From: Nymphalis io
Lineage: Eukaryota; Arthropoda; Insecta; Lepidoptera; Nymphalidae
Reading direction: 5' to 3'
Assembly (NCBI RefSeq): GCF_905147045.1
Contig: NC_065911.1
Location: 4,526,001 to 4,590,000, forward strand
DNA length: 64,000 bases
Positions 45,967 to 58,472 of this stretch are shown in pieces (positions within the stretch are counted from its first letter, which is position 1; each line of letters opens with the position of its first letter). Made by a program: the position numbers and the translations under genes. The notes below the pieces were generated by a model. It was given only the letters and a program-made list of their open reading frames with translations, made no database searches and was not told the DNA's origin.

Positions 45967-48135
45967 ACAGCGAACAATTTGGCCAACATTTGGGCCAACA
46001 CTGGCCCAAGATTTAAGCTGCTGTTGAGAAATTCTCGACTAGTACGCACCGTAATTGATAACAATCATTGTTAAACAGACTAATTAGGTATGTACAGAGA
46101 CTAATTCGATGAAGGACATTTTAATGGTCTCGAGGAGACCAAAACGTATGATCGTGGTTACACTTACTTAATCAAAATTTTTATTACGATTTTTAATTAA
46201 ATTGTAATTATTATTTTTACAATTATCGATATAAATACAAGCTCAACACTAACAAGTGAGTTGTGCACGCGAAACTGCAGTTTGTATCGATATTAAAGAT
46301 AAAATCTATACGCGAAACTATTTTAAACCTTTCGAATATAACAACCGGTATCGTGGGCAAAATCTCGAGTCACCCCCTTAAGCGAGGGGTGTGTAATAAA
46401 TATGATTTATAGCAAATGTCCAGTACTTTCGGTGTTACCTGGTATAGAGGGTCGAAAACAATTTATGAGATTCACGGAAAGGGATAATTATTTTCAGTGT
46501 TTATGGAAAATACTTGGGAGTTTTTCGAGTTAAAATTTAACAACGTGATGTTTAACGACACATTTTCACCGTGAATAATTAAATGCAGACCTCGGGAATA
46601 AAACGATCACCTTCAGGTTATATCTTTATTATAAATGAACAAAAAAATCCGCTAATAACTTTTCTAAGTCTTGTAAGATATTTTATTACTAGAACCGGCT
46701 GTAGTTTATACTTTTATCAAAGTGTATTGCTTTATTGAATGAATTTGATAGGAACTTTTACACAGAAATTTGTTACATCGAAAACGATGACACACATCAT
46801 TATATATGATAGTAATATAATAATAACGTTCGTATAGAACATTAAAAAACATCTTTCGTTAAAAAATCATTTCGAATCTCCCACGTAAAATATTGATGCG
46901 AGCATGTTCTGACATTTTACGATTCTCGATGGAGTGGCCCACTGGCCCATTTGGTTCTTAGCAATTGTTACTATATATAATTCAATTAGAAAACAAATTG
47001 CCATTACTAAGCAATCATCCTTTTTTTGGATGAACGAGGACTCCGCTACTAATCGTTAACGCTGCATTCAAGATATGTTTTATTAATCCACCGAGAGCAC
47101 TTCTGTACACGTAAAATTGTAATTACATTCGCTTTTAAACAATTCCCTCAAACGCCATAACCACCCCACGTCTCAAATAAATACTTCACACGTATTATCA
47201 ACCTTATACTCTTATGATAAGGTGTACAATCGCTTGACTTATCCGCAATGAGATAATAAGCCCCTATCATGGAAACTCGTTAGCGAATACACGGTATTGT
47301 CATTTGATATCCAGCCGCTGAATGAAACGGACGTCGCTATGCTCGTTCGTTATTCAAAAATAAATGCTATGTAGTTGTAATATGGTTTCAATTATATTGT
47401 ATTATTTTATAATAGGCTTAAATGTACCGAATGGGATCCTTTGAATTTAATATGTGCAATGTAGCGACCTTAGCAGCCTTTTAAATAAATTGGATCAACG
47501 AATGGTATTCTATTGTATTTTTTTTAATCCGAGGAAACCCAGTGGTTATAGCACCTTGCCTAAATATGGGTTTAAATCAGGGCAATTATCATTAAATTGA
47601 AAGTGCTTATCTCAAGTTCGGCGTTGAAGAAAAGCGTCGTTAGTAAACCTACATGTGCCAAATAAAAAGCCGCCACATCAACCAACTCACATCGGAGCAG
47701 CGTTGTGGAATTTTGGTATAAAACAAACGTTATTTCTCTGTTTTGAAACGAATAATATGTAGTATAACAGTTTGTATTGTATGTATACCCGCATCAAACT
47801 GGTTCAGATGGGTTGGAACTGGTTTAGAATTCAGTCACAATATTTGACATACATACTAACAGGTAAAGTTTAAATAAAAGCTTGCAAAAATTTTTTTTTT
47901 TTTTTCGATAAAAACTGACTTCAAAACATTGCCTGGACGTACACTACAAGCGTCATAAAACATAAAAAGTCAAGAATATCTATTAGCAATTGATATACAC
48001 TCATCTCGACTAACCTGACAAACAAATATACGGAACCATCTCAAACATACATATAGACAATATCTTCTCTTTTTAATTGTTTTTCTTAATAGTAATACTA
48101 CAAATACCCGTTTTAAGAAAATAACTAATATTCCT

Positions 48136-48404
48136 AAAGCCGAGATGGCGTGGGTTCAAACCCGGGCAAGCACCACTGAATTTTCATGTGCTTAATTTGT
48201 TATTATTATTCATCTCGTGCTTGACGGTAAAGGAAAACATCGTGAGGAAACCTGCATGTGTCTAATTTCATTGAAATTATGCCACATGTGTATTCTACCA
48301 ACCCGCATTGGAGCAGCGTGGTGGAATAAGCTCCAAAATTTTCTCCTCAAAAAAGGGAGAGGAGGCCTTAGCCCAGCAGTGGGACATTAACAGGCTGTTA
48401 CTGT
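48136..48404 (+). repeat. Family B tRNA-derived SINE, nearly full length
   Basis: AAGCCGAGATGGCGTGGGTT fuses the A box region straight to the B box (GGGTTCAAACCCGGGCAAGC), so about 35 bp of the tRNA head is deleted. The rest is intact to CAGCAGTGGGACATTAACAG and GCTGTTACTG. Confidence 0.92.
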
Positions 48405-48855
48405 AACTAATATTCCTATTTACCCCTCCAATCAAGTGTAGCTTGTGTAAAGAGAAGACCCAATAACCCCTTAAGAGGTGAGCATCGAACATGCGACTTT
48501 TTAATCGCCAGGCGACCCGAAAACCATTGAGCTATTGACGCTTAAATGTTATAAATAACAAACAATTATTACATACAAACTCTGTATTACTCCATCGCCA
48601 TACGTCACAACCATAAATTATAACGCTAAGCCCTATCTCCGTAAAGTGGCAAATTGGAAAAGAGTTTTTATAGTGTATTTATGGCTTTCCCTCAGGATCC
48701 ATGTCACTTGACGTCAAGCTAAGATTTTTCTTAACAATTTTCTTTCAGGTGTAGTTGAATTTGAACGGTTCATGCGCCTATTGACGCTTTCCGACATGGG
48801 GGATATATTACCGAGTTGATAGAATATTGAACTACATAAAATTTACCCTCCGACT

Positions 48856-49108
48856 CTGTCGTTGATGTAGTGGCTAACTGTCAGGCCGCAGAACCCTAGT
48901 TTGAGCCCCGGGTTGGACCATTAAAAGGTTGTTATACTGAGTAGCAGCCCGGAGTCTGGAAATTGTCAATGAATATATTTCCGTGTCTTGGAAAGCACGC
49001 TAATCCTTTGGTCCTACGTTTGAACTCTTACTAGTCGTGTCAGATTTGTCGTTCTATCGGATTATGAGTTACGGAATAGGAAGTGTATCATTATCTGCGC
49101 ACACTGCG
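48856..49108 (+). repeat. Family C SINE, interrupted by a family A element
   Basis: ATGTAGTGGCTAACTGTCAG, GTAGCAGCCCGGAGTCTGGA, ATCGGATTATGAGTTACGGA. A possible 3' remnant (CCGCTGCCGAAATCGGTCG, about 49330-49350) follows the family A copy at 49137. Confidence 0.8.
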
Positions 49109-49136
49109 AATTTATAACAAATTATTATTATAACAA

Positions 49137-49313
49137 CAGTGTAATTACAGGCACAAGAGATATAACATCTTAGTTCCCAAGGTTGGTGGCGCATTGGCTA
49201 TGTAAGCGATGGTTGACATTTCTTACAATGCCATTGTCTAAGGGCGTTTGGTGACCACTTACCATCATGTGGCCCATATGCTCGTCCGCCTTCCTATTCT
49301 ATATAAAAAAAAA
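49137..49313 (+). repeat. Family A SINE-like element, 3' two thirds
   Basis: CAGTGTAATTACAGGCACAA, CCAAGGTTGGTGGCGCATTG, CCTATTCTATATAAAAAAAA. Apparently inserted in the family C copy. Confidence 0.92.
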
Positions 49314-49359
49314 CAGCCTTAAGTACGTCCACCGCTGCCGAAATCGGTCGAAAGTTGTC

Positions 49360-52300
49360 AACATAATGATTCAATCATTATCGAATTGACTCATGTCAAT
49401 TAAGTGGCAAAATAACCTATAGGCATAAATTGTAATCGTGATTGTATTAAGTATATGTTCTTTTGATCAAAGCTTCGTACATACGGTTCAGAAACGTAGA
49501 CTCTAAATGCGGGACTAGTCTACAAACTTGGGGTCGTTCAGCACGCTATGGAGCGAGTTGTTTAAATTGAGCTTATCCAGAAAAAAACCCGAGTTACCGA
49601 CAGCTTGCAAAAGTAGCAGAATGATATAGCAATGGTAGGATCACGTGACACGGTCAATGGCCGTTTTAGTAAATACAAACTATCCTAGCTTATATTTGTT
49701 TGCTACGATATATTGTCTGAAACCAATCATCATTAAATATATGCAAACGCATTGTCAGGCATATAGAAAAGGGTATAGGGTACTGAACGCCTGTCCTGCT
49801 CTCTCACACGTGACCTAAATCGAGGGCTGAAACAAGTATAATAATGAATAGATTGTTTTAAACTAACAGTTATTTTTATATGACACGTAAACGAACCTTT
49901 TTATTCTGTACTAAGGGAGTTTCTCACAATAATATCATACAATGTTGTTTTAAAACGTAAAATAGGTTATTACACTTCCTACTTATATTACCAGCTATAA
50001 AGACAAACAATAAAAACGTAACGCACAGCTAAAAGTATGAAAACTATGACAGGACACGTTTTTAAAATACAATTTACAAAGACATTCCTCGCAACTTCTC
50101 TTACATTTTAAAATAAGAATAAAAATATTCTATTTTACGTTACTTTTAAAAACTTTAATGTATTCCGAATTTCGGTTTAAGCTCCAAGGAGTTACACATT
50201 ATCTGTGAAGAATCGGTACAACTATCCGAACGTCAGGGGAACCGCATTCGAAATTTAAAAGATTCAACCGGCAGTAAATCCGGGGCCGGTTCGATACGTT
50301 GAGCTGGACTGACGTTTCACCGCAGTCGGTCGATATAGAATCGAACGAGTTACAAGGTACTTTACACACATGTATAAAAGTAAAGTCTTACACATATGTA
50401 TATAAGTAATATTGTATTGTTCATGTATATGTGGGTACTTGTCTGTGTTGTTAAGGATACAATTCAATTGCAAATGTTACTTGTATATCAAATTTAATGA
50501 AGCCTCAGCAATTCAATGGTATACGGGCGGTCTAGCGATTTATATTTCGCTAACACTAACCAGATTTCGAATCGTTATATCCTAGCAAAAGGTCAATTTA
50601 TAGTTTTGTCAAATTGACCACGCGATGGTACCTAAGTGGTCACCACCCCACACACAGTGGACACGCACATCGTCTATGTGTAAATATCTATGTGAGCTAT
50701 AGTGTTAGGTACCTTGTGTTTGTGTAACAGGGTCACTGACCTTTAAAACCAGAACACACCTACCAGCAATATTACTACGTCTGTAGATTTAATATGATTT
50801 TCTTTTAAATACAAACACCATCGACCCAGTGTTCTATATTTAAACAACACTGCATCCTAAAGCTGTCTTTGCAATAATGAGCGTATTGCGTGTTTACACG
50901 ATCCCTTGATAATAAAGCAGTTCTATAGAAAATAGCCTGAATTTATACAACCTAGTATTGTGACAGAGTAAAAAATGGAATTTGTTTACAAATAATTTTT
51001 AATTAAATTTTTTTTATACAATTTTTTTTAGCGTCAACTTGAACGTTTCAAATTTTTAATTGATTAATCTCAAGTTGCCGACCAAGGTTAGATTTATACT
51101 TGTCATAAGTATTATATTATATGAGGTACTATTTTATATTATATGAGGCTTGATAAAAAACAAAAACTGTATTTTTACATAATCCTCCTTACTAATAAAG
51201 TTACGCTATTGTAGTTGTTTTCTGAAAGTAAAATATCGGTGTGTCATTATATTTCAACCACTGTTATTATAACGTTTAATGGAAACGTGATACTTCTTAA
51301 TTTGTTTTACATTTCGAATTATTATTTAATTGGTTTGTTTTGTTACATATATATAGTATTTTTATTTTATAATGAAAAACTATTATCTTACAAATCGGTT
51401 ATACGTGAATCAACGCGTAGAATACGAACAAAACATGTAATATTTTAATACATATGTATATATAATTGTTCCTCTATAAGTCTTATAACCTTTCTCAACA
51501 AACGACCTATCTAATGATAAAAGTTTTCTTTCAAATCGAACTAGATTAATACACGAACAAATTATTTAGCTTAATATATAACATTACTATAAATATTATA
51601 CATTAATTTGAATATTTGTGTTATTTTTACAACATACAAATACAGAATTTCACGCATGTTTGATCAAATTCAAATTGAGTAGATATCCATTAACAAGGGA
51701 CGCCATAGCTTACCTTTGATTGTTCAACAAGATTATTTACAGTTCGTTGAGTTTCTTGTACTAAATGAGACATGTACATGTACACTGGACAATCCTTTAT
51801 ATTATATAAATGAAGTGTACATGTTTTTATGTGAATTACTATGGTATATAAGAGTAAATTTTTCAAGGTCTTATTTAGTATATATTACAATGCAAGCACT
51901 TTTTAAATTATGTATAAAAAACGTGACAATTGCTTTATTAAATAAAGAGATGAATATATCTCCATCTCTTTATATAATTCTATTGCATATTTTAATTAAA
52001 ATAACATATGTGGTAACGAAGGATATAAGTTATGTCCATCCAAAGTTTTATCGAAAACTATCCAGCGGTTCCCTTGTAATGCTGGCTTAAACATCCAGAC
52101 ATCGTATGATGTTGCATGATTTTTTAATATGTATGGTGTCTCGTTTATTGTTGAAATAAGTTATCCAAAAATTAGATCCCATAAGGAAACGCCGTATATA
52201 CCTAACAATGAGGGGTCGCGTAGTACGGAAGAGGACCCTTAGGGGTTTTTTTAACAGTTTTCGGGTGATATATGCACCCCCGGTCACGTCTCGTATGAAG

Positions 52301-54210
52301 TAGCTTCCTACCGTAAGCGTTTTCATTTTTCTTTTTTTTGCATTGTTGCGATGGGCTTTACGATGACCGTTACGCATTATTTTATATAAAATTAAGGAAA
52401 TTATGTTAAGGTAATGTTTCGAAAAATTATTCATGATTATAAAGCAAAGGTAAGGTACTATAACTTGGAAAAAAAAGTAAAAATACGCTCAGTTAATTTT
52501 GTATCTTTTTATAAAGGGAACAGAACGAAGACAATAAAATTTCAAGGTGGAGTCTTCAGTAAAACCTTTTATTATTAGCCTTAATTTTTTTTTATAATTT
52601 AAATATATAACCTTAAATTATATATATAAAATAGAAATTTATAGTTCTCAGTTCGAAAATTGTTTGTTTTTCAATGGGGCGGTAACGAACCCATTTGCAG
52701 ATGCACGGTTTGAAAAAGTAATTTGATTGAATTTTTGGGAATATTATTGATTCAATGAAAACAGTCATCGGTAATACTCCAAAAAAAAAATCGTAGTTTT
52801 CATTGAAATGTTTAAAAGATTTTAAAATATATAAAGCATTTCAATCTCTTCAACAATATAGCAATTAAAAAAACGAATATCATAAAATAATTTTAAGTGC
52901 ATTAAGCGCTTTATTTTAACGTAGTTTTTTAATATTGATTTAAAAAATATTGTGTTATTTACTTTCTTTATTTACTACAATTACTTTTTAAATATCTAAC
53001 GGTTTTATTAAATCTAAGTATACATTACATATTCCATAATAATATTTATTATATGATTTCTATTGTATAGTAAATGTAAAATATTTAGTTTATATCAATA
53101 CCTAAACAAATGTTTTTTATTTTGTTATATAATAAAATTACTTAAAATAGAAACGTTGGGTTATGTGATTATTTAAAAAGACTTATGACTTTCAACTTTA
53201 ATTTTGCCCATGTACCTTTATATTATACAGATACTTGAATTACAAGCTACTATTGTATAATTATTATTTTTGGTAAATACATTTATTATTTATTTAAATT
53301 TGGATAAAGGTTAGAAGATATTTAAAAAAATCTATTCCATAATAATCTATCGTTACAAATGTACTCAGTGCACGTTCTTCAAGGAGGGGGAGGTGAGAAT
53401 TGCAAGGGCCTGTCAAATAAGATTTTTTCCTGAATCGAGGGAGCCTGGGGCCAACTCATGTCCGGTTATACAATTTAGTACGTAAGGGCGTTCACTATTT
53501 AGTGGGTTTCTCAAGTTTATTGGAAAGTTTTCGCTCTTTGTGATAAAGAACTATCGAGAATATATTATAGTGCTTATAGAGAGATTATTGAGTATTAATT
53601 TTTTTCTTTTAAATTATAATTAGATGGAGGTATAAAAGGAAAGCTTATTCATTATTCATAATCATAGTTTTACTTGAAACTATTATTGATTGAAAATAAA
53701 TTTTGTATTAGTAAAATTTAACAATCCACAAAAATATAGATATTGTTATAAATAAATATGCTTTAGTAAAACGATTACTTAAAATTATATAATAGTTATA
53801 TTTTATTAGCATTCCATAGCTAGAAATATATATGTCATATACATAAGACGCATAATTCAATTTTTTTTATCTCCCATTTCAGTAACTCAAGATACTTCAC
53901 ACCCTACACTGGAGGCTGGATTATTTTTAAGTGTTAAGGTTCTGTGGGGTTCCAACTAAAGCTATAAATACATCCGGTGTATGTACGTGTGGCGCTCGAG
54001 TGGTTTTTCATTTGGTATATTCGTTCTATTTTAGAGTCGGGAGAGAAAGTGAGTAGTAGTCATAGTTAGAATAACTAGATATTATTGGCAGTTAAAGCCG
54101 AAAGATAATTTAAAAGTAATGGTTTTTTGGTTATATATTAGAGTAATATATAATAAATAAATTTAACCCGAAGGTGATATTGATACGAGAAGCAAACTCG
54201 AAACTCACGA
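49360..54210. other. Non-coding region, one unassigned block
   Basis: Mostly very AT-rich. 50220-50360 is GC-richer and non-repetitive (CCGGGGCCGGTTCGATACGT). 52080-52420 holds an unassigned block. 53880-54050 has a TATAAATA at 53963 and might be a promoter or LTR remnant. Confidence 0.35.
50630..50775 (-). repeat. Old, strongly diverged family A-like copy
   Basis: CCTAAGTGGTCACCACCCCA, GGGTCACTGACCTTTAAAAC and CAGAACACACCTACCAGCAA keep the order of family A landmarks on the minus strand. Confidence 0.5.
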
Positions 54211-54224
54211 AACAAGAGCGTACA

Positions 54225-54529
54225 GTACAGTAACAGCCTGTTAATGTCCCACTGCTGAGCTAAGGCCTCCTCTCCCTTTTGAGGAGAAGGTTTGGAGCTT
54301 ATTCCACCACGCTGCTCCAATGCGGGTTGGTAGAATACACATGTGGCAGAATTTCAATGAAATTAGACACATGCAGGTTTCCTCACGATGTTTTCCTTCA
54401 CCGTTAAGCACGAGATGAATTATAAACACAAATTAAGCACATGAAAATTCAGTGGTGCTTGCCCGGGTTTGAACCCACGATCATCGGTTAAGATTCACGC
54501 GTTCTTACCACTAGGCCATCTCGGCTTTC
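54225..54529 (-). repeat. Full-length family B SINE with 14-bp target-site duplication
   Basis: The minus strand starts GAAAGCCGAGATGGCCTAGT (A box), has GGGTTCAAACCCGGGCAAGC (B box), then CATCGTGAGGAAACCTGCAT and the 3' end CAGGCTGTTACTGTA. Perfect direct repeats AACAAGAGCGTACA flank it at 54211-54224 and 54530-54543. Confidence 0.96.
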
Positions 54530-54594
54530 AACAAGAGCGTACAATGACAGAATGCGGTAAGCGACTGGGAATGTTTTTATAATTATAATATTTA

Positions 54595-54668
54595 CACAAT
54601 AGGCGGATGGGTAAGTGGGTCACCTGATGGCAATCACCACCGCCGATTGAGATTGCTGTAAGTGCTGT
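54595..54668 (-). repeat. Short 3' end of a family A-related element
   Basis: CAATAGGCGGATGGGTAAGT, CACCTGATGGCAATCACCAC resemble family A tails but with other spacing. Low-copy or older subfamily. Confidence 0.45.
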
Positions 54669-55158
54669 ATCAATATAGTCTATCATCGTAAGCCAGTTTT
54701 TAACATTTCACGAGTGAAATACGAAGTGAGCTTGTATAGAATAGCACTGCTGATGTCATTTTGATGCGAAATTTTGATGTGTCAAGAGCATAATATGAAT
54801 ACTTATACTCTGACTTTTTATATATAAGGTTATTAGGTTTTCTTTAATTTTATTTATCTCAACCATATATCTTGTATATAAAATAATCCATAATTAATAT
54901 TCGTTTAATCAAAATTAACCTGTTTTGTCACTTTCAATATCATTTCGTCGAATATCTTCGCAGCTGTATCAAATATCGTGCGGTTGTAACTGAACACCCA
55001 TCGTATAGCCGGAATTATGCGGTCTAAACAAGGATTGTGCTGTCTGGTGTAAAATTACACTACAGTTTTAATATACAAAGTGATACATGTAGCACGATCT
55101 AATTGGATTAGGCTTTTAGTTGTTATGTTAGGGGAAAAACCGGTTATTTATTTTTATG

Positions 55159-55159
<1 letters not shown>

Positions 55160-55204
<45 letters not shown>
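55160..55204. repeat. (AT)n microsatellite, about 22 units
   Basis: Uninterrupted alternating AT from about 55160 to 55204, a likely length-variable site. Confidence 0.97.
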
Positions 55205-55206
<2 letters not shown>

Positions 55207-55267
55207 AATAATTTTATAAAATCAATCATCGAAATAATCTTTTGTAAATTTTATATTTATTGTATGT

Positions 55268-55446
55268 TTATTACCTGATATGGCTCAGTGGTTGGATCAC
55301 GTAGAGTATACGTAATTGTTACGGGTTTAAACCCGGAGGTTTTATAGGAACTCAGCATGTCTGATGACATTCGGATTTGAGTAGTAAAAATAGCTTCAAA
55401 CCATCTCCTCGAACAGAAATTACTTAGGCCAGCAGTGGGATATTTA
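55268..55446 (+). repeat. tRNA-like SINE head, variant of family B
   Basis: GATATGGCTCAGTGGTTGGA (A box-like) and TACGGGTTTAAACCCGGAGG (B box), then a short body ending CTTAGGCCAGCAGTGGGATA. Differs from the main family B in the middle. Not called a tRNA gene, because no full cloverleaf is apparent. Confidence 0.6.
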
Positions 55447-55582
55447 GTAGCTCCCAACTCTTTAAAAGATATCATATTTCATGGAATCGTATACAAAATG
55501 CTTTTTATTGTTTGTTATTTATAATTATAAAATAAAACGGTCAGGTAACAGTTGGTAAATTATAATTTTTTTATTATATATA

Positions 55583-55783
55583 TTATAGGTAGGCGGACGA
55601 GCATATGAACGACCTGATGGTAAGTGGTCACCAACGCTCAGACATTGGCATTGTAAGAAATGTGAACTATCGCTAACATAGCCAATGCGCCACCAGCCTT
55701 GGAAACTAAGATATTAAGTAGAATATCTGACGAGTGGATGCTACCAACCCAGACGAGCTTGCACTAAGCCCTACCACCAGTGC
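55583..55783 (-). repeat. Family A SINE-like element with internal deletion
   Basis: GTAGGCGGACGAGCATATGA to GGCTTAGTGC/CTGGTGGTAG head complement (CTACCACCAG). The segment with the TTCAAACCGGAACAC motif is missing between AACTAAGATATTA and GTAGAATATCTG. Confidence 0.88.
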
Positions 55784-55832
55784 TACCAAAAGTTGGTATA
55801 TTATAATTTAAACTTATATTATCATCGTATTA

Positions 55833-56202
55833 ATAATAATAATGTCCTGCAGACCGAGTTCGGCCACGGCGGCTAATCTCAAGAGATTAGCCAACTACGC
55901 AGGAGATATTATAGTGCACAAGTGTGTGCGCAAACCCAGGTGCACTCGCTATTCCCTAACTCTCATAATCCGATGGGACGGCAATCCGACACGACCGGAA
56001 AGAGTTCAGGCCCAGGACCAACGGCTTTACGTGCTTTCCGAGGCACGGGAGTGTACACACTTCCAACTTCCACACTCCGGGCTGCTACTGAGACTTTTCT
56101 GACAGAAAAACCCAATAACTTTTTATTGGCCCGATCTGGGAATTGAACCCAGGAGCTCCGGGTCTGCCGCCTTATATCAAGCCTATTAGACCAACGAGGC
56201 AG
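55833..56202 (-). repeat. Full-length family C SINE with 11-bp target-site duplication
   Basis: Minus strand: head CTGCCTCGTTGGTCTAATAG, B box GGGTTCAATTCCC, body CAGTAGCAGCCCGGAGTGTG, 3' end TCTGCAGGACATTATTATTA. TCATCGTATTA repeats at 55822-55832 and 56203-56213. Confidence 0.93.
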
Positions 56203-57173
56203 TCATCGTATTATATATTGTAATAACATGAAAACGCATATGGATTAATGCAGTATGGACGTGTTAGCGCTTTTAATATTTCACGTTTTATAATATATAT
56301 TCGAAGTTTGAATATTTTCGTTTCAAGAGTTTGCATTCAAAGGTTTTGTAGATGTCATTACCGAGTTTGAAGAGCTTTGGGTAAAATGGAATTTAATTTC
56401 AGATAAACAAATAAAATAAAAAAATAAGGATATCCGTGTATGATCACACAAATGATGATTTAAATGCAATTCTAAGGCTGACTGGATTTATTAAAAAAAA
56501 TATAATCATTTAAAAAATAAAAAAAATGCTTTAGATAATGGCGGTCTGGATTTTAAAACAACTAGACTGCAAAGCGATTGTCAAAGCAGAAGGCATTGTG
56601 CCATCAAACGGCAGATCCGAGTGTCTAAGCGATCATTACTGCTCCCGGGATTCACCGGGATTGCCCGGGATTGCGGGAAAACAGACATTGAAGCGGTCAT
56701 TATCCACCTTCTTCAAGATAGTGCGCTCACTGCTCGAAAAATATAAGTTTTATTTCGCCTACTTAAAAGCCATTAACGTGGCGTAAATACTTTTTAAATA
56801 GTGTTCCAGTATTCAAGTTGATACGGAAACGTATTAAATAGGTTTAATAAGAGGATATTAACTAAATCGGTAATAGTGCAAATTTACAAGAAAAGCAAAA
56901 TAAGGTTATTTTTACTGGGCAGTCACGCCCATCGCGTAATATAGTGGTAACCATTAAAACGTAAACGAGTTCCTTCCACTATAAACAACCTACCGCCATT
57001 ATAATTATAGCGAACGAAATTTCTCTTATCACGCTAATATTTCACCGGAGACCCTAGCATTACGCACAAATAGAAACAGCGGCCTCATAGAAAGTATAAA
57101 AAAAATACACCAAAATAAATTACCTTACTTCACCTCGATTAAGTGATCATTACAAGAGTAAATACCATTTATA

Positions 57174-57356
57174 ATGGTGCGGAGACACGGCGTCGCCGAA
57201 AAAAAATATAAAGCCCAGGAAATTACGTGTGCGGCTGAAAAAAAATTAAGTCGAAAATGGCGGGAAGATTTTTTTGACGTGACATGTCGCCATCTTGGAA
57301 AGCGTCTCAGAATTGTAACGAAATGTCAATGGGGTCACGTATTTCTATTTTCTTAA
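57174..57356. promoter_or_regulatory. Candidate regulatory block with two YY1/Pho-like sites
   Basis: AAAATGGCGGGAA at 57254-57266 and GCCATCTTGG at 57289-57298 are opposite-facing GCCAT-core motifs in a non-repetitive, CpG-bearing stretch upstream of Cirl. A 60-codon open frame here is probably chance. Could be a promoter or 5' exon; weak evidence. Confidence 0.25.
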
Positions 57357-57630
57357 ACAAATCCCGATTTGAATCGCTTTCATTTCCTTTTTTTGTGTTG
57401 AACATTGTTTATTTTCCCACAATGGTGTAGTACGTGAGGCTAAATCGAAATTACGAGCATAAATACTCCGGTTACACAACTAACTCATACAGCTATATTT
57501 TATGCCAACTAAAGTCTAACATTTACGACCTTACTTATAGACGTTGCTTGTGTTTAGTTAAACATTGATTTCTCTCTGTCTGTCATTATTGATTTTACAT
57601 TCGAAAGAAGAAGACACAGCTATTTTTAAT

Positions 57631-57842
57631 TTTTTTTTTTATAGAATAGGAAGGTGGACGAGCATATGGGCCACCTGATGGTAAGTGGTCACCAAATGCC
57701 CTTAGACATTGGCATTGTAAGAAATGTCAACCATCGCTTACATAGCCAATGCGCCACCAACCTTGGGAACTAAGATTTTATGTCCCTTGTGCCTGTAATT
57801 ACACTGGCTCACTCACCCTTCAAACCGGAACACAGCAATATC
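57631..57842 (-). repeat. Family A SINE-like element
   Basis: TTTTTTTTTTATAGAATAGG, GTGGACGAGCATATGGGCCA, TTCAAACCGGAACACAGCAA; truncated at the 5' head. Confidence 0.93.
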
Positions 57843-58207
57843 AATTAATAACCCAAAGAACATATATATAACATATTATAAACTCTTTTATTGATTGTTA
57901 TTAGATAAAAATAAGAATTTTATACAGAAAAGAATTGCTCTCCTTGTCACTCATCACGTAATGTGTGAAATAATATTTCGTGGAGGGCGCCCGAGGGCAG
58001 GCTTGAGAGGTAGGGTACAACAATCCAGCGATCGGGTAATTCAATTCAATATACCCTCGGGGAAAGGAAGTAAAAGTATAGAAGTCTTTATGTACATATA
58101 ATGTAACTCATGTATGTATGTATCATAAAACATAGACAATATTATTAAAGTAAAAAGAATTATTTTTGTATAGATTATATTTATTCATAACCTATTTATA
58201 ATAACTT

Positions 58208-58472
58208 AAATCAAAAGTGCTGCTGGGTTAAGGCGTCCCCTCCCTTCGAGACGTTATGGAGCTTATTCCACCATGCTGCTCCAATGTGGATTGGTAGATA
58301 CACATGTGACAGCTTTTTAATTGGCACATGTATATTTCCTCACGAAGTTTTTCTTTAACGCAAACATGAGATAAATTATTATCAAAAATAAAGCACTTGA
58401 CAATTCAACGCCTGCCTGGTTTTGAACCCGCGAATAAGATTCACGCTAACCACTGAGCCATCTCGGCTCATA
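58208..58472 (-). repeat. Family B SINE, diverged, with 11-bp target-site duplication
   Basis: CTGCTGGGTTAAGGCGTCCC, CCACCATGCTGCTCCAATGT, GGTTTTGAACCCGCGAATAA, CACTGAGCCATCTCGGCTCA. TATAATAACTT repeats at 58197-58207 and 58473-58483. Confidence 0.88.

Larger units (their letters stand above)
43413..48135. other. Upstream/intronic region of Cirl with non-repetitive blocks
   Basis: Besides family A and C copies, 43740-44250 and 46880-47350 are unique-looking and less AT-rich. No exon for the Cirl signal peptide was found. A GATA-motif cluster lies at 47210-47275. Confidence 0.35.

Noticed and set aside
53963..54060. TATA box with downstream initiator, possible promoter or LTR
   Set aside because: A single TATAAATA in AT-rich DNA is weak, and no paired LTR or gene follows; mentioned only in the region note.
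57174..57356. 60-codon ORF starting MVRRHGVAEKKYK
   Set aside because: Lysine-rich chance frame with no homology I recognise; the block is more plausibly regulatory.
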